This document shows positions 27,170-35,337 of a stretch of 64,000 bases of DNA, one piece after another. The DNA is taken from assembly GCA_018889975.1 (NCBI GenBank), contig CP076546.1, forward strand, positions 1,302,001-1,366,000, read 5' to 3'. The notes beneath the pieces were generated by a model. That model had not been told where the DNA came from. It did no database searches and was given only the letters and a program-made list of their open reading frames with translations. Position 1 is the stretch's first letter, and each line of letters opens with the position of its first letter. The translations under genes were made by a program, and so were the position numbers. The stretch is from Bacillus sp. NP157 (GTDB taxonomy: Bacteria; Pseudomonadota; Gammaproteobacteria; Xanthomonadales; Rhodanobacteraceae).

Positions 27170-28117
27170 ATGAATCGACGACTCATCCTGGTCATAGCGT
27201 TGGCAGCTGCGGTCGCAGTTGGCACCGCAGCGCTGGTCTTGCGAACAAGCCATTCGACAGGCGATAGCGACGCGCGCCCACGGTCAGGTGAAGCCGTTGC
27301 GGGAGCTTCGCCAGGCGAAGCATCAACGGCGCTTCCACCCCAGGGCGTGCCGCTGCGCACCTCCTTTGCCAGACTGTACGGCGAAGCGGCGTCCGGGAAC
27401 CCCATCGCCGCGGAAAGGCTCTTTGGCGAAGCTGCGGCGTGCCTCCACACCGCTACGGTCCGTGAGTCGCTGGATCACCTGGCCCGCAGGCAGGACTGGT
27501 TGACCACGAGCAGCGGCTACTTCGAGGCGGAAGGAGAGGCCGGAAAGGCGAGGCAGGCGAAGCTCCTTGATGAGGTGGCGCAGAACATCCAGCGGGTCGA
27601 GGCCTCCGCCAACGCGTGCGAGGGCACGGATGCGCTCCTCGCAAACGGACGGATCTACGAGTTCGCACGGGTGGCGGCGGAGCAGGGCGACGATACTGCG
27701 GCCGCGTGCCTCCTCACACCTGTATTTCCAGGTCGCCACCTCAGCGATGCCGAAGGCAGGGCCTATCGCGACGATGCGATGCGCCTGGGTAAGGCCGCCA
27801 TCGACCGCGGGAGCTGGCAGGCGGTCGAGGCCATGCTCTCGACTTACAACCCGCCATACCCCGCCGGCTATGAGGTCTACCTCGCCCAAATCGATCCCGC
27901 TGGACGACTGAGGTACACCCGCCTGCTGCGCATGGGTACGCCCGACGGCTCACAGTTTGCGCAAACCCTGGACCAGGCCATCGCCATGCTTGCCGCCAGC
28001 GTTGGACCGGAGGGCGATGATGCTGCTCGTGAGTGGGCAAGCCAGGCATTCCAGAAGAGCTTCTTCTACTCGGGTCCGCCTGATCCGAGTTTTACGAGCT
28101 GCTTCCATGCTGGCTAG
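27170..28117 (+). CDS. Hypothetical exported protein, helical repeats
   Basis: A 315-aa protein with an N-terminal signal/anchor helix (RRLILVIALAAAVAVGTAALVL). The rest is alanine-rich and alpha-helical, with segments reminiscent of Sel1/TPR repeats (FARLYGEAASGNPIAAERLFGEAAACL; YEFARVAAEQGDDTAAACLL), but repeats are too degenerate to be sure. Four cysteines occur in the mature part. No family recognised. Confidence 0.65.
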   Translation: MNRRLILVIALAAAVAVGTAALVLRTSHSTGDSDARPRSGEAVAGASPGEASTALPPQGVPLRTSFARLYGEAASGNPIAAERLFGEAAACLHTATVRESLDHLARRQDWLTTSSGYFEAEGEAGKARQAKLLDEVAQNIQRVEASANACEGTDALLANGRIYEFARVAAEQGDDTAAACLLTPVFPGRHLSDAEGRAYRDDAMRLGKAAIDRGSWQAVEAMLSTYNPPYPAGYEVYLAQIDPAGRLRYTRLLRMGTPDGSQFAQTLDQAIAMLAASVGPEGDDAAREWASQAFQKSFFYSGPPDPSFTSCFHAG

Positions 28118-28197
28118 TGGCACGCACGCACGCGGCGCCCGCCTTCCGTGCTAAATACTAGAGACGTGTTGAGGATTCCATCAGAGAGGGGTAGGGA

Positions 28198-28764
28198 ATG
28201 CCTTACGGATTCGAGCGGGGACACGGCCGTGATTCACTGGGGAACGATCGATACCGCCTGCGCGTTGGAGCGGCGGCACTGGCTATGGTTGTAGCTGGCT
28301 GTGCGACGGTCGATTTGGTTTGCGTTGGAGTGGTTGGCCTGACCATGGCGGCCGATGCTTCCGCCAACAACGAATCCACGCAAGAAAATTTGCGGCCAGT
28401 CCAAGTCTCCATTTGCGACTTGGCGCCACACATGAACGCCTACGAAGGCGCCCGAGTTCGATTGGCAGGAACGTACGAATCAGACGGAGCGCACTGGGAA
28501 TTTATTTCTGATGCGAAGTGCCCCGGCGGCGGCCGATTGATCAGTATTGGAAGACATGGCGAACAACCTTCCGTAAAGGCGTTTTACGCCGCGAAAGAAC
28601 GACGATGCCAAGCGACGCATCAACAGTTTCTGTGCATCTCTAAGTTTCCGATCGACGTAGTCGGAGTCGTGCGGCTATTGAACGGTGAATACGTGTTCGA
28701 TCCGGTAGAAATTATTGATGCAAAGTTGCCCAAGGATGCTGGTAGAAAGGTCGTTGATGGTTAA
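28198..28764 (+). CDS. Hypothetical lipoprotein, AT-richer than its surroundings
   Basis: A 188-aa protein with a hydrophobic segment ending in a lipobox-like VVAGC (about residues 31-35), although about 20 polar residues precede it, so the true start may be internal. The body has YEGARVRLAGTYESDGAHWEFISDAKCPGG and several cysteines; this arrangement resembles small OB-fold-like domains but I cannot assign a family. Base composition and codon use are visibly less GC-biased than the neighbours (many AT-ending codons), a sign of recent transfer or weak selection. Confidence 0.6.
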   Translation: MPYGFERGHGRDSLGNDRYRLRVGAAALAMVVAGCATVDLVCVGVVGLTMAADASANNESTQENLRPVQVSICDLAPHMNAYEGARVRLAGTYESDGAHWEFISDAKCPGGGRLISIGRHGEQPSVKAFYAAKERRCQATHQQFLCISKFPIDVVGVVRLLNGEYVFDPVEIIDAKLPKDAGRKVVDG

Positions 28765-29070
28765 CCGCTCAGTCTAGCGGCCAAGTCTTAAACGTAATGT
28801 CCGTTGACTGGTTCGACGCAGGCAAAGCTCTCCTGGCTATGGAGAACGTTCTGGCCAGTGCCTGGGGCGGCACGCCGCAGCGGTCAAAAGCGAAAGCCTG
28901 CGTTACCGGGGACGGATCCATGACGTAGGGAATCCCTGATTCTCGTGTAGTCCTTAGACGACATAATATACATTATGCGCATATATGGATGGATTCCGGT
29001 GTAGGCCGAACGCCCTGTCTCGTTGCGTCCAAAGCTACCGACCGACCCATCTTTATCAAAAGATGCTCGC
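28765..29070. other. Gene-free stretch with AT-rich palindromes
   Basis: About 300 bp without a supportable gene. It holds two overlapping AT-rich palindromes: CATAAT..ATTATG at 28962-28977 (4-nt centre) and TATGCGCATA at 28974-28983. They lie downstream of the minus-strand lipoprotein gene, so they are not obviously its promoter; they may be part of a foreign insert or a control site of a lost gene. Confidence 0.5.
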
Positions 29071-29511
29071 CTAGCGCCCGCAGATTCTCGGCCGTACCTC
29101 CCAGTGCAGCGACCGCCGTGAATCCCTGGATATCTGCTCGCCGTTCTCGAAGCTGTCGTAAGGAATGCTTCCATCGAGCGACGCCCCAGGCTCGATCCGG
29201 ACCGTGCCACATCCGCCGGGACAATACATATCGCCCGTTGGCTTCAGTTTGTGGACCCCGTCCGAGGCACTGACTTCGGCACCAAAAAAACCAGGAGGCC
29301 GTTGGCCTGACCCAGGCCAGCTGTCGACACTCATGCAAAGCGCCTGCGACGCGTGCGAAACGAGATGAACGTCAAACCTTTGGTCGCTCGGGTTGTCGTC
29401 AACCACAAGCGAGAAAGCAGATGGTGGCGCAAGCTCAGATGGCCTGCTCGAAGCACACCCGGCTAACAGAGTGGAAACCAAGCCGCACGTGAGCAACGCC
29501 CTCATGGTCAA
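29071..29511 (-). CDS. Hypothetical lipoprotein
   Basis: A 146-aa protein with a clear lipoprotein signal: MRALLTCGLVSTLLAGCASS, with the lipobox LLAGC placing the lipidated Cys at about residue 19. The mature domain (FSLVVDDNPSDQRFDVHLVSHASQALCMSVDSWP; YCPGGCGTVRIEPGASLDG) looks like a beta-sandwich of about 125 residues with three further cysteines. No family recognised. Lipidation at the inner or outer membrane is expected. Confidence 0.75.
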   Translation of the reverse strand: MTMRALLTCGLVSTLLAGCASSRPSELAPPSAFSLVVDDNPSDQRFDVHLVSHASQALCMSVDSWPGSGQRPPGFFGAEVSASDGVHKLKPTGDMYCPGGCGTVRIEPGASLDGSIPYDSFENGEQISRDSRRSLHWEVRPRICGR

Positions 29512-29557
29512 CGGCTTCTCACCGAAGATTGTCCGGGACAGTCGGCTCCGCGCATGC

Positions 29558-30238
29558 TTATCGATGGCCTCTCAAAAGCATCCAACGCCCAGTTAGAGCA
29601 CTCCAAAGCGGATACGTCGGACAACCAATCAGCGTGCCGACGGCAAGCAGGATATGGATGATCTGGTTCGCCTTTTCGGTTCCCGCAGGCGCGTGACCGT
29701 TATCGGAAATAGGGCCGTGCAGGATGGCCGGGTCGACGAACCATGCGTAACCGATCGGGAAAACACCGACCAACACGAGCCCTACTCCCGCCACGACGCC
29801 CAGCCAGCGAAGGCCTTTCGACAGCCCGATCGTGTTCCGCCCGCAGACGACGATGAGCCATACGCCAAGCGCGCCCTGGGGAACCATGTAGAGCACATCC
29901 GCGACGATGCTGGCGGAGCCCAGCACCATCAGGGCAACGATAAGGGTGAGAAACACAACGGCCGCGATCGCCCCGCCCCTCCCCGAACCTGGCGAACGCC
30001 GACGAGCGATGGCGCTCAGTGCGAGCACCAGGGGGATCAGGCACAGAGACTGGACGATGACTCCCGCGTCATGGCTCCTGAGCAGGATGTGTGCGGTCTG
30101 CCGGTCGGCGGGCCGCATCACCAGGAACACGATCAGGCATGCAAAGGCCGCCAGGCCGACGATGCCGCTGACGATCGCCAACCAGCCGGCACGTCGCGTT
30201 CCCTGGGCGGGACTGACGGAAAGAGTCTGTGCGCTCAT
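29558..30238 (-). CDS. Hypothetical membrane protein (DUF4386-like topology)
   Basis: A 226-aa protein with six clear membrane helices (for example AGWLAIVSGIVGLAAFACLI, AIAAVVFLTLIVALMVLGSA, RWLGVVAGVGLVLVGVFPIG). The topology and NTIGLSKGLRWLGV motif recall DUF4386-type proteins, but the match is by eye only. It has its own ribosome binding site region (GATGGAGAAC) just before the ATG at 30238. Function unknown. Confidence 0.65.
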   Translation of the reverse strand: MSAQTLSVSPAQGTRRAGWLAIVSGIVGLAAFACLIVFLVMRPADRQTAHILLRSHDAGVIVQSLCLIPLVLALSAIARRRSPGSGRGGAIAAVVFLTLIVALMVLGSASIVADVLYMVPQGALGVWLIVVCGRNTIGLSKGLRWLGVVAGVGLVLVGVFPIGYAWFVDPAILHGPISDNGHAPAGTEKANQIIHILLAVGTLIGCPTYPLWSALTGRWMLLRGHR

Positions 30239-30502
30239 TCGAGTTCTCCATCACTACGCTGCGAACGATGGTTCATCCCGTGCCCATCCGCAGGAACGCC
30301 CCAGTCCCGTTGTTTCTATTCACTTTCCCAATGCAAGTGAATAACACGCGCCTCGGCGCCCGGCAATAAGCCTTCCGACGTCCCCAGCCCCGCCGCCCCA
30401 TTGCGATTCCCGCCAAATCCGGCAACCCTACGCGCTGGCTTGCCGTCCGTGGCGGGCCTTACGTATCCACGCCGACCAAGGCGCGCACCAAGGGGACACC
30501 AC

Positions 30503-30523
30503 ATGAACGGACGACTTTCGTGA
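30503..30523 (+). other. Six-codon mini-ORF overlapping the OPT transporter start
   Basis: An ATG at 30503 with a strong ribosome binding site (AGGGGAC, about 7 nt upstream) opens a frame of only six codons, MNGRLS, whose TGA stop (30521-30523) overlaps the GTG start of the transporter in a GTGA. The transporter GTG itself has no good site. Either this is a leader for coupled translation, or the region has a frameshift. Confidence 0.5.
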
Positions 30524-32532
30524 GCGGCACCAACCTCCCAACCGAGAATCGCAAGGAGCTGACCGTTCGCGGCCTGGTCCTCGGCGTGATCATCACGGTG
30601 GTGTTTACCGCCGCCAACGTGTTCTTCGGCCTGAAGGCCGGCCTCACCTTTGCCACCTCGATTCCCGCGGCGGTGATCTCCATGGCCCTGCTCCGCGGAT
30701 TCAAGGATTCCACCATCCAGGAAAACAACATCGTGCAGACCATCGCTTCGGCGGCGGGCACGTTGTCGTCGATCATCTTCGTGCTGCCCGGCATGATCAT
30801 GATCGGCTGGTGGGCGGACTTCCCGTTCTGGACCTCCTTCGCCGTATGCGCGCTCGGCGGCGTGCTGGGCGTGATGTATTCGATCCCGCTGCGCCGTGCA
30901 CTGGTCACCAACTCCGACCTGCCCTACCCCGAAGGCCTCGCCTGCGCCGAGGTGCTGAAGGTCGGTAGCGGCGACGACGCGGATGCCAACAGCGTCGACG
31001 AAAGCCGTGCCGGCCTGCTGGCCGTGCTGTGGGGATCGATCGCGTCGGCCGTGTTCGCGGTGATCGTCGCCACCCAGGTGTTCGCCAGCGACTTCGTCCG
31101 CTACTTCCGCGTCAACGACCGCGGTGCCGTCAGCGGCTTCGACTTCAGCCTGTCCTTCGCCCTGTTCGCCATCGGCCATCTCGTCGGCCTGTCGGTGGGC
31201 ATCGCCATGCTGATCGGCGCGATCATCGGCTGGGGTTGGGGCGTGCCGCACTTCTCGATGCTCGGCGACCTGACCCAGCCGATGTCCGACCTCGCCAACG
31301 CGACCTGGAGCCACAAGGTGCGCTTCGTCGGCGCGGGTGCGATCGGCGTCTCGGCAATCTGGACCCTGGCCAAGCTGGTCAAGCCCGTGATCACTGGGCT
31401 GACCTCGGCCATGGCCGCCGCCAGGGTCCGCAAGGCCGGCAACGCCGACACCCTGCCGCGCACCGAGCGCGACATCCCGATCGGCATCGTCGGCCTGGTC
31501 ACCCTGGCCTGCTTCGTGCCGATTGCCTGGCTGCTTGGCTACTTCGCCAATACGGCGGGCCTCGGCGCCCACGTCGGCGTGCTGGCCATCGGCGGCGTCG
31601 CCTTCGTCGTGTTGATGGGCTTCTTCGTCTCGACCGTGTGTGGCTACATGGCCGGCCTGATCGGCTCGTCGAACAGCCCGCTGTCGGGCGTGGGCATCCT
31701 CGTGGTGATCGCTGCCGCCTTGTTGCTGGTTGCCTTCGTCAAGCCGTACGTCGGCGTCGCCGAAGGCAAGGCGATGGTGGCCTTCGCGCTGTTCATCACC
31801 TCGGTGGTGTTCACCGTCGCGGCGATCGCCAACAACAACCTGCAGGATCTGAAGACCGGCCAGCTGGTCGACGCCACGCCGTGGCGGCAGCAGGTCGCGC
31901 TGGTCATCGGCGTGATCGCCGGCGCGGCGGTCATCCCGCCGGTGCTGGACCTGATCAACCGGGCCTACGGATTCGTCGGCGTGGCAGGCGCGGGTGCCCA
32001 CGCACTGCCGGCGCCGCAGGCAGGCCTGATCTCCGCGCTGGCCCAGGGCGTTATCACCGGCAATATCGACTGGAGCCTGATCGAGATCGGCGTCGGCATC
32101 GGTATCGCCATCATCGCCATCGATGAAATCCTCGCGCGCACCACCAAGGGCGCACGCATGCCGCCGCTGGCCGTTGGCCTGGGTATCTACCTGCCCACCG
32201 TGAGCACCCTGATGGTCGTCGTGGGTTCGGTCGTCGGCTGGTACTTCGACCGCCGCGCCGATCGCTCGGCACGTCCGGAGAGCACGAAGCAGCTCGGCGT
32301 GCTGCTCGCCTCGGGCCTCATCGTCGGCGAGAGCATCATCGGCGTGGTGATCGCCGCGATCGTCGCCTTCGCCGACAAGCTGGGTTTCAGCAACCTGCAG
32401 GCGCCACTGGCGCTGGTGGGCGAAGACTTCGGCGGCAAGGCGCAGTGGATTGGCGGCATCGTCTTCGCGCTGATCGTGATCTTCCTGTATCGCTGGGTGG
32501 CCCGCATGGCCAACGGCATCGGGAGGAAGTGA
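30520..32532 (+). CDS. OPT family oligopeptide/metal-chelate transporter
   Basis: A 670-aa inner-membrane transporter. It starts at GTG 30520 (no better ATG in frame nearby) with the family opening RELTVRGLVLGVIITVVFTAANVFFGLKAG, followed by TSIPAAVISMALLR, IQENNIVQTIASAAGTLSS and a core of about 14-16 membrane helices including DLPYPEGLACAEVLKVG. Bacterial OPT members import oligopeptides or metal chelates; the substrate here is not evident. An RKxx-like basic end (MANGIGRK) closes the protein. A long frame on the opposite strand is a codon-bias shadow. A hairpin follows the stop. Confidence 0.92.
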   Translation: MSGTNLPTENRKELTVRGLVLGVIITVVFTAANVFFGLKAGLTFATSIPAAVISMALLRGFKDSTIQENNIVQTIASAAGTLSSIIFVLPGMIMIGWWADFPFWTSFAVCALGGVLGVMYSIPLRRALVTNSDLPYPEGLACAEVLKVGSGDDADANSVDESRAGLLAVLWGSIASAVFAVIVATQVFASDFVRYFRVNDRGAVSGFDFSLSFALFAIGHLVGLSVGIAMLIGAIIGWGWGVPHFSMLGDLTQPMSDLANATWSHKVRFVGAGAIGVSAIWTLAKLVKPVITGLTSAMAAARVRKAGNADTLPRTERDIPIGIVGLVTLACFVPIAWLLGYFANTAGLGAHVGVLAIGGVAFVVLMGFFVSTVCGYMAGLIGSSNSPLSGVGILVVIAAALLLVAFVKPYVGVAEGKAMVAFALFITSVVFTVAAIANNNLQDLKTGQLVDATPWRQQVALVIGVIAGAAVIPPVLDLINRAYGFVGVAGAGAHALPAPQAGLISALAQGVITGNIDWSLIEIGVGIGIAIIAIDEILARTTKGARMPPLAVGLGIYLPTVSTLMVVVGSVVGWYFDRRADRSARPESTKQLGVLLASGLIVGESIIGVVIAAIVAFADKLGFSNLQAPLALVGEDFGGKAQWIGGIVFALIVIFLYRWVARMANGIGRK

Positions 32533-32538
32533 TCCAAC

Positions 32539-32569
32539 CGGTCGCGCCTGCGTGATGCGGGCGCGACCG
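32539..32569. terminator. Hairpin between convergent genes
   Basis: A perfect 10-bp stem, CGGTCGCGCC (32539-32548) and GGCGCGACCG (32560-32569), with an 11-nt loop. It sits between the stops of the OPT transporter (+) and the deacetylase (-). There is no T-tract, so it may act as a bidirectional 3' end stabiliser or weak terminator. Confidence 0.6.
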
Positions 32570-32573
32570 AACC

Positions 32574-33362
32574 TCAGGCCTGCATGCGATCGTGCAACAG
32601 GCGCTCGCGGGCGAAGCGGTAGACCGGGCCGGCCCAGCGTTTCAGCGGCTTCTTGACGTTCCACGCCGCCCACTGCTTCAGTCGTGCCCCACCCTCGCCA
32701 CTGGCGAGTGCCACGGCCATGGCCGGTGCGGAGTCCTGCAGCAGGGCGTAGCGACCCAGCACGGCACAGGTCCCGACGTGCTGCCCGTGCGTGGTGGGCT
32801 CCGAGGTAAACAACGTGCGTATGCCGGCGGCTTCCGCGGCATGCAACACCGACGTCGACATGAAGCCGCCCGGCACGGATGCGGTAAGCACTTTTTCGCC
32901 GAGCACCTCTTCCAGCGTATCGACGCTTCGCCGCCATTCCTCGTGCAAGGCGCGCGTATCGAGCTGGGCGATGTTCGCCGGATGCGTATGCGAATGGCTG
33001 CCGATCAGGTGCCCGTCCTGGTGCATAGCACGCAGGTCTTCCGCGGTGACGAAGCCTGGCGTGCCGATGCGTGCGGTAGTAATGAAGAAGGCTCCGCGGA
33101 TGCCCCTTTGCAACATGACCGCGCTGGTGGAGCGGGCGCTTGCGCCGCCATCGTCGAAGGTCAGCAGACAGCCTTCGAAGGTACCGGCCGCCACGGCGTT
33201 CGGATCGGCGAAGGGCGTTCCTGCAGCGCACAGGGCGTCCAGATGCGCGTCGAAGGCGGTGACGTCGAGCTTGTAGTGCGCCGCTGCGCTGCCGGGAAAA
33301 CCGCTATCGTCCCAGCGGCCCGCGGCCACCACGTCGTGGTACATGAGCGTGGCGAGGCTCAT
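32574..33362 (-). CDS. Polysaccharide deacetylase family protein (NodB-like)
   Basis: A 262-aa protein from the ATG at 33362, which overlaps the stop of the upstream formyltransferase gene in an ATGA. Motifs of carbohydrate esterase family 4 are present: LMYHDVV at the start, LLTFDDGGASA (catalytic and metal-binding Asp pair, about residue 67) and GSHSHTHPANI (metal-binding His pair, about 120). The SVPGGFMS motif follows. There is no signal peptide, so the enzyme would act in the cytoplasm on a sugar intermediate rather than on exported polymer. Pairing with a formyltransferase suggests N-deacetylation then N-formylation of an amino sugar. Confidence 0.88.
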   Translation of the reverse strand: MSLATLMYHDVVAAGRWDDSGFPGSAAAHYKLDVTAFDAHLDALCAAGTPFADPNAVAAGTFEGCLLTFDDGGASARSTSAVMLQRGIRGAFFITTARIGTPGFVTAEDLRAMHQDGHLIGSHSHTHPANIAQLDTRALHEEWRRSVDTLEEVLGEKVLTASVPGGFMSTSVLHAAEAAGIRTLFTSEPTTHGQHVGTCAVLGRYALLQDSAPAMAVALASGEGGARLKQWAAWNVKKPLKRWAGPVYRFARERLLHDRMQA

Positions 33363-34162
33363 TCGGCGGGCACCGCGGTGGGGTGCCTGTCGAGCGCGGC
33401 GCGTTTCCAGCGCAGGTAGCGGCTCAACCAGGGCTGGCCCCATACGCCGCTTTGCCGGCCCGCGACGTCGACCGGCCGCGCCGTGCCGGCGACGATGTCG
33501 CGCATGCGCTGGGCCAGTGCATCGAGGTTCTCGAGGACCATGCGGTACTGCACGCGGACGTGTGATTCGTTCGCCTCGTCGAAGGGATAAGTGAAGTACC
33601 CATAGACCGGACCGGTGTCGATGCCGGCATCGATGCGCAGCAGCGTGAGTCCCACGCGGTCGAGGTCACGCTCGGCCAATGCCCAGAAACAGCCGTGGGC
33701 ATTCCGGTACTCGGGGCAGATGCCAGGATGCATTACCAGACAGCCGTGTTTGGGAACCCGATAGATGCGTCGTGCCAGCAGCTGCTTGCTGCGGGCGATC
33801 ATGAGGTCCGGTTTGCACTCGGCCAGGAAGGCGGCCACTTCCGGCGCGTTGCCGTTGGCGACGCGCAGCTCGGGCACTCCGGACACGTCGCCGAAACGGT
33901 TGCGGAGCGCCGCGAGGCTGGCGTCCATCCACGCATGGTCCGCCGCGGCGAGCCGGAATCGGTAGTAGAAGCGCATCGCAAGGACGTCGAGGAAGCGCAA
34001 CGGACCCACGCGTTGCAGCTCGCGGCGTACGCGCGCCCGCTTCTGCACGCCGGTCTCCTCGATCAGGACCAGTCCGGCGAGGTCGGAAAACGATGCCAGC
34101 CATGCCGCCAGGCCCTGGCGGTCGAAGCTGTCGTCGGCGTGGCACATCAGTACGGTGCGCAT
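33359..34162 (-). CDS. Formyltransferase family protein
   Basis: A 267-aa protein. Its core reads GCLVMHPGICPEYRNAHGCFWALAERDLDRVGLTLLRIDAGIDTGPVYG, equal to the formyltransferase N10-formyl-THF motif region (HPS/G..P.YRG, D.GxDTG). It is not methionyl-tRNA formyltransferase: the C-terminal tRNA-binding domain is missing and the N-terminus is divergent. Enzymes like this N-formylate nucleotide-linked amino sugars for surface glycans. Start at 34162 chosen as the first ATG; a GTG lies at 34171. Coupled by ATGA to the deacetylase downstream. Confidence 0.82.
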   Translation of the reverse strand: MRTVLMCHADDSFDRQGLAAWLASFSDLAGLVLIEETGVQKRARVRRELQRVGPLRFLDVLAMRFYYRFRLAAADHAWMDASLAALRNRFGDVSGVPELRVANGNAPEVAAFLAECKPDLMIARSKQLLARRIYRVPKHGCLVMHPGICPEYRNAHGCFWALAERDLDRVGLTLLRIDAGIDTGPVYGYFTYPFDEANESHVRVQYRMVLENLDALAQRMRDIVAGTARPVDVAGRQSGVWGQPWLSRYLRWKRAALDRHPTAVPAE

Positions 34163-34421
34163 GGATCGCACTCAGTGTGGAGGCGGCCCATTCTGGCGCC
34201 CTGCTCCGCCGCTCGCGATTGGTCGGAGGGTCTATGCCCCGGCTCACGACGCGCCCTGCGTGCCCACTAGACCGAAAGTTATATCGCCCCCTTCCCCACC
34301 GAGGCGTATGTTCCTGCGCTTGGGGGCGAACCATACGTGCAGTCGCGGCAAGTGCGCCACGCCCGCTGCCTCATCCACCGCTTACGATCGGCGTGGCAGT
34401 CACGCGCCGCGGGGGCGCTTG

Positions 34422-35114
34422 GTGGTGAAAAAGATCGCCGACGGTATCGCGCGTCACATTGCCATCCTCGGGCGCCTTGGCGTGTACCCGATGATGCGGC
34501 TGTCCCTGCCCGGCCGGCGCCTGCTGGCGTACCTGGCCCTGAAACGGCAGCCCTTGCCGCGTGGCGTCGCGGCGGCCCAGCTCTGGCCGGACATGCCGGA
34601 CGACGCGGGTCGCGCCAACCTGCGCCGCGCGCTGTGGCACGTTCCCGGGGGCTGGATTTCCACCTTGGGCGACGACCTCGTCCTCGATGCCGACTGCGAC
34701 CTCGAAACGGCGCACGCCGTCGCCGCGCGTGCGCTCGCCGGGGAATCCGTGGCGTTGGAAGAGATCGCCCTGCTCTCGAACGACATCCTCCCCGGTTGGT
34801 ACGAAGAGTGGGTTCTGCCCGAACAGGAAGCCTTCCACCTCCTGCGCGTGCAGGCGCTGGAAGCCATCTGTCGCAGCATGCTCGCCGCAGGCCAGCACGC
34901 GCTGGCGATCCAGGCCGGCGCCGCGGCGATGGCCGCCGATCCCCTGCGCGAATCCGCGGCGGAGGCCCTGATCGACGCGCACCTCGCCCAGCGCAACCGG
35001 TACGACGCCGTGCGCTGCTTTCGCACGCTGGCCGCGCAGCTGGATCGCGAGCTGGGCGTCGCGCCCGATCCGGCGCTGGCCGAGCGCGTGGTGGGGCTGG
35101 GTCGATCGGGCTGA
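34422..35114 (+). CDS. SARP/BTAD-type transcriptional activator
   Basis: A 230-aa protein from the GTG at 34422 (GTG at 34425 equally possible), with GGGGG about 6 nt upstream; earlier frame is not protein-like. Residues about 10-95 form the OmpR-like winged helix of SARPs (HIAILGRLGV, LPGRRLLAYLALKRQPLPR, AAQLWPDMPDDAGRANLRRALWHV) and about 95-230 the bacterial transcriptional activator domain with TPR-like helices (EWVLPEQEAFHLLRVQALEAIC; AMAADPLRESAAEALIDAHLAQRNRYDAVRCF; LGVAPDPAL). SARPs activate by binding direct repeats with 11-bp spacing. Five such repeats lie just downstream, before the five-gene cassette, which is its likely target. No ATPase or sensor domain is attached. Confidence 0.82.
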   Translation: MVKKIADGIARHIAILGRLGVYPMMRLSLPGRRLLAYLALKRQPLPRGVAAAQLWPDMPDDAGRANLRRALWHVPGGWISTLGDDLVLDADCDLETAHAVAARALAGESVALEEIALLSNDILPGWYEEWVLPEQEAFHLLRVQALEAICRSMLAAGQHALAIQAGAAAMAADPLRESAAEALIDAHLAQRNRYDAVRCFRTLAAQLDRELGVAPDPALAERVVGLGRSG

Positions 35115-35130
35115 CGCCATGCGTCATCCC

Positions 35131-35185
35131 GGACGTTTCGTGGACGCCTGGCGGACGCCGGCGCGACGCAGCGAAGACGCCCGTT
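35131..35185 (+). promoter_or_regulatory. Five direct repeats with exact 11-bp period, candidate SARP operator
   Basis: Heptamers start at 35131, 35142, 35153, 35164 and 35175: GGACGTT, GGACGCC, GGACGCC, CGACGCA, AGACGCC. All five share GACG in the same phase; a sixth degenerate copy (GCACGGC) starts at 35186. SARP regulators bind heptameric direct repeats spaced 11 bp apart. The array begins 17 bp after the SARP gene stop and ends 153 bp before the first cassette gene. Confidence 0.65.
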
Positions 35186-35337
35186 GCACGGCACGTCCAT
35201 GCCACCGCGTTGCAAACGCCACGACGCCGTGATGCACCGCCCACGCACCGGCAGCACCCACGCAACGCTCCGGCACACAGCCGTGGATGGCCCCTGTGGT
35301 CGACTGGCGCCACCTGCTACCCGCGTGGAGCCCTCCC

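Noticed and set aside
30316-33231. 971-codon open frame on the minus strand
   Set aside because: It is antisense to the OPT transporter gene; composition is Arg/Asp/His-rich with no family resemblance, a shadow of GC-rich codon use.
33359-34162. Methionyl-tRNA formyltransferase (fmt)
   Set aside because: The formyltransferase core is present but the C-terminal tRNA-binding domain and the usual def/fmt neighbourhood are missing.
34422-35114. Possible prophage or T6SS locus around the cassette
   Set aside because: No integrase, tail, sheath, VgrG, PAAR or immunity-like gene was found on either side.
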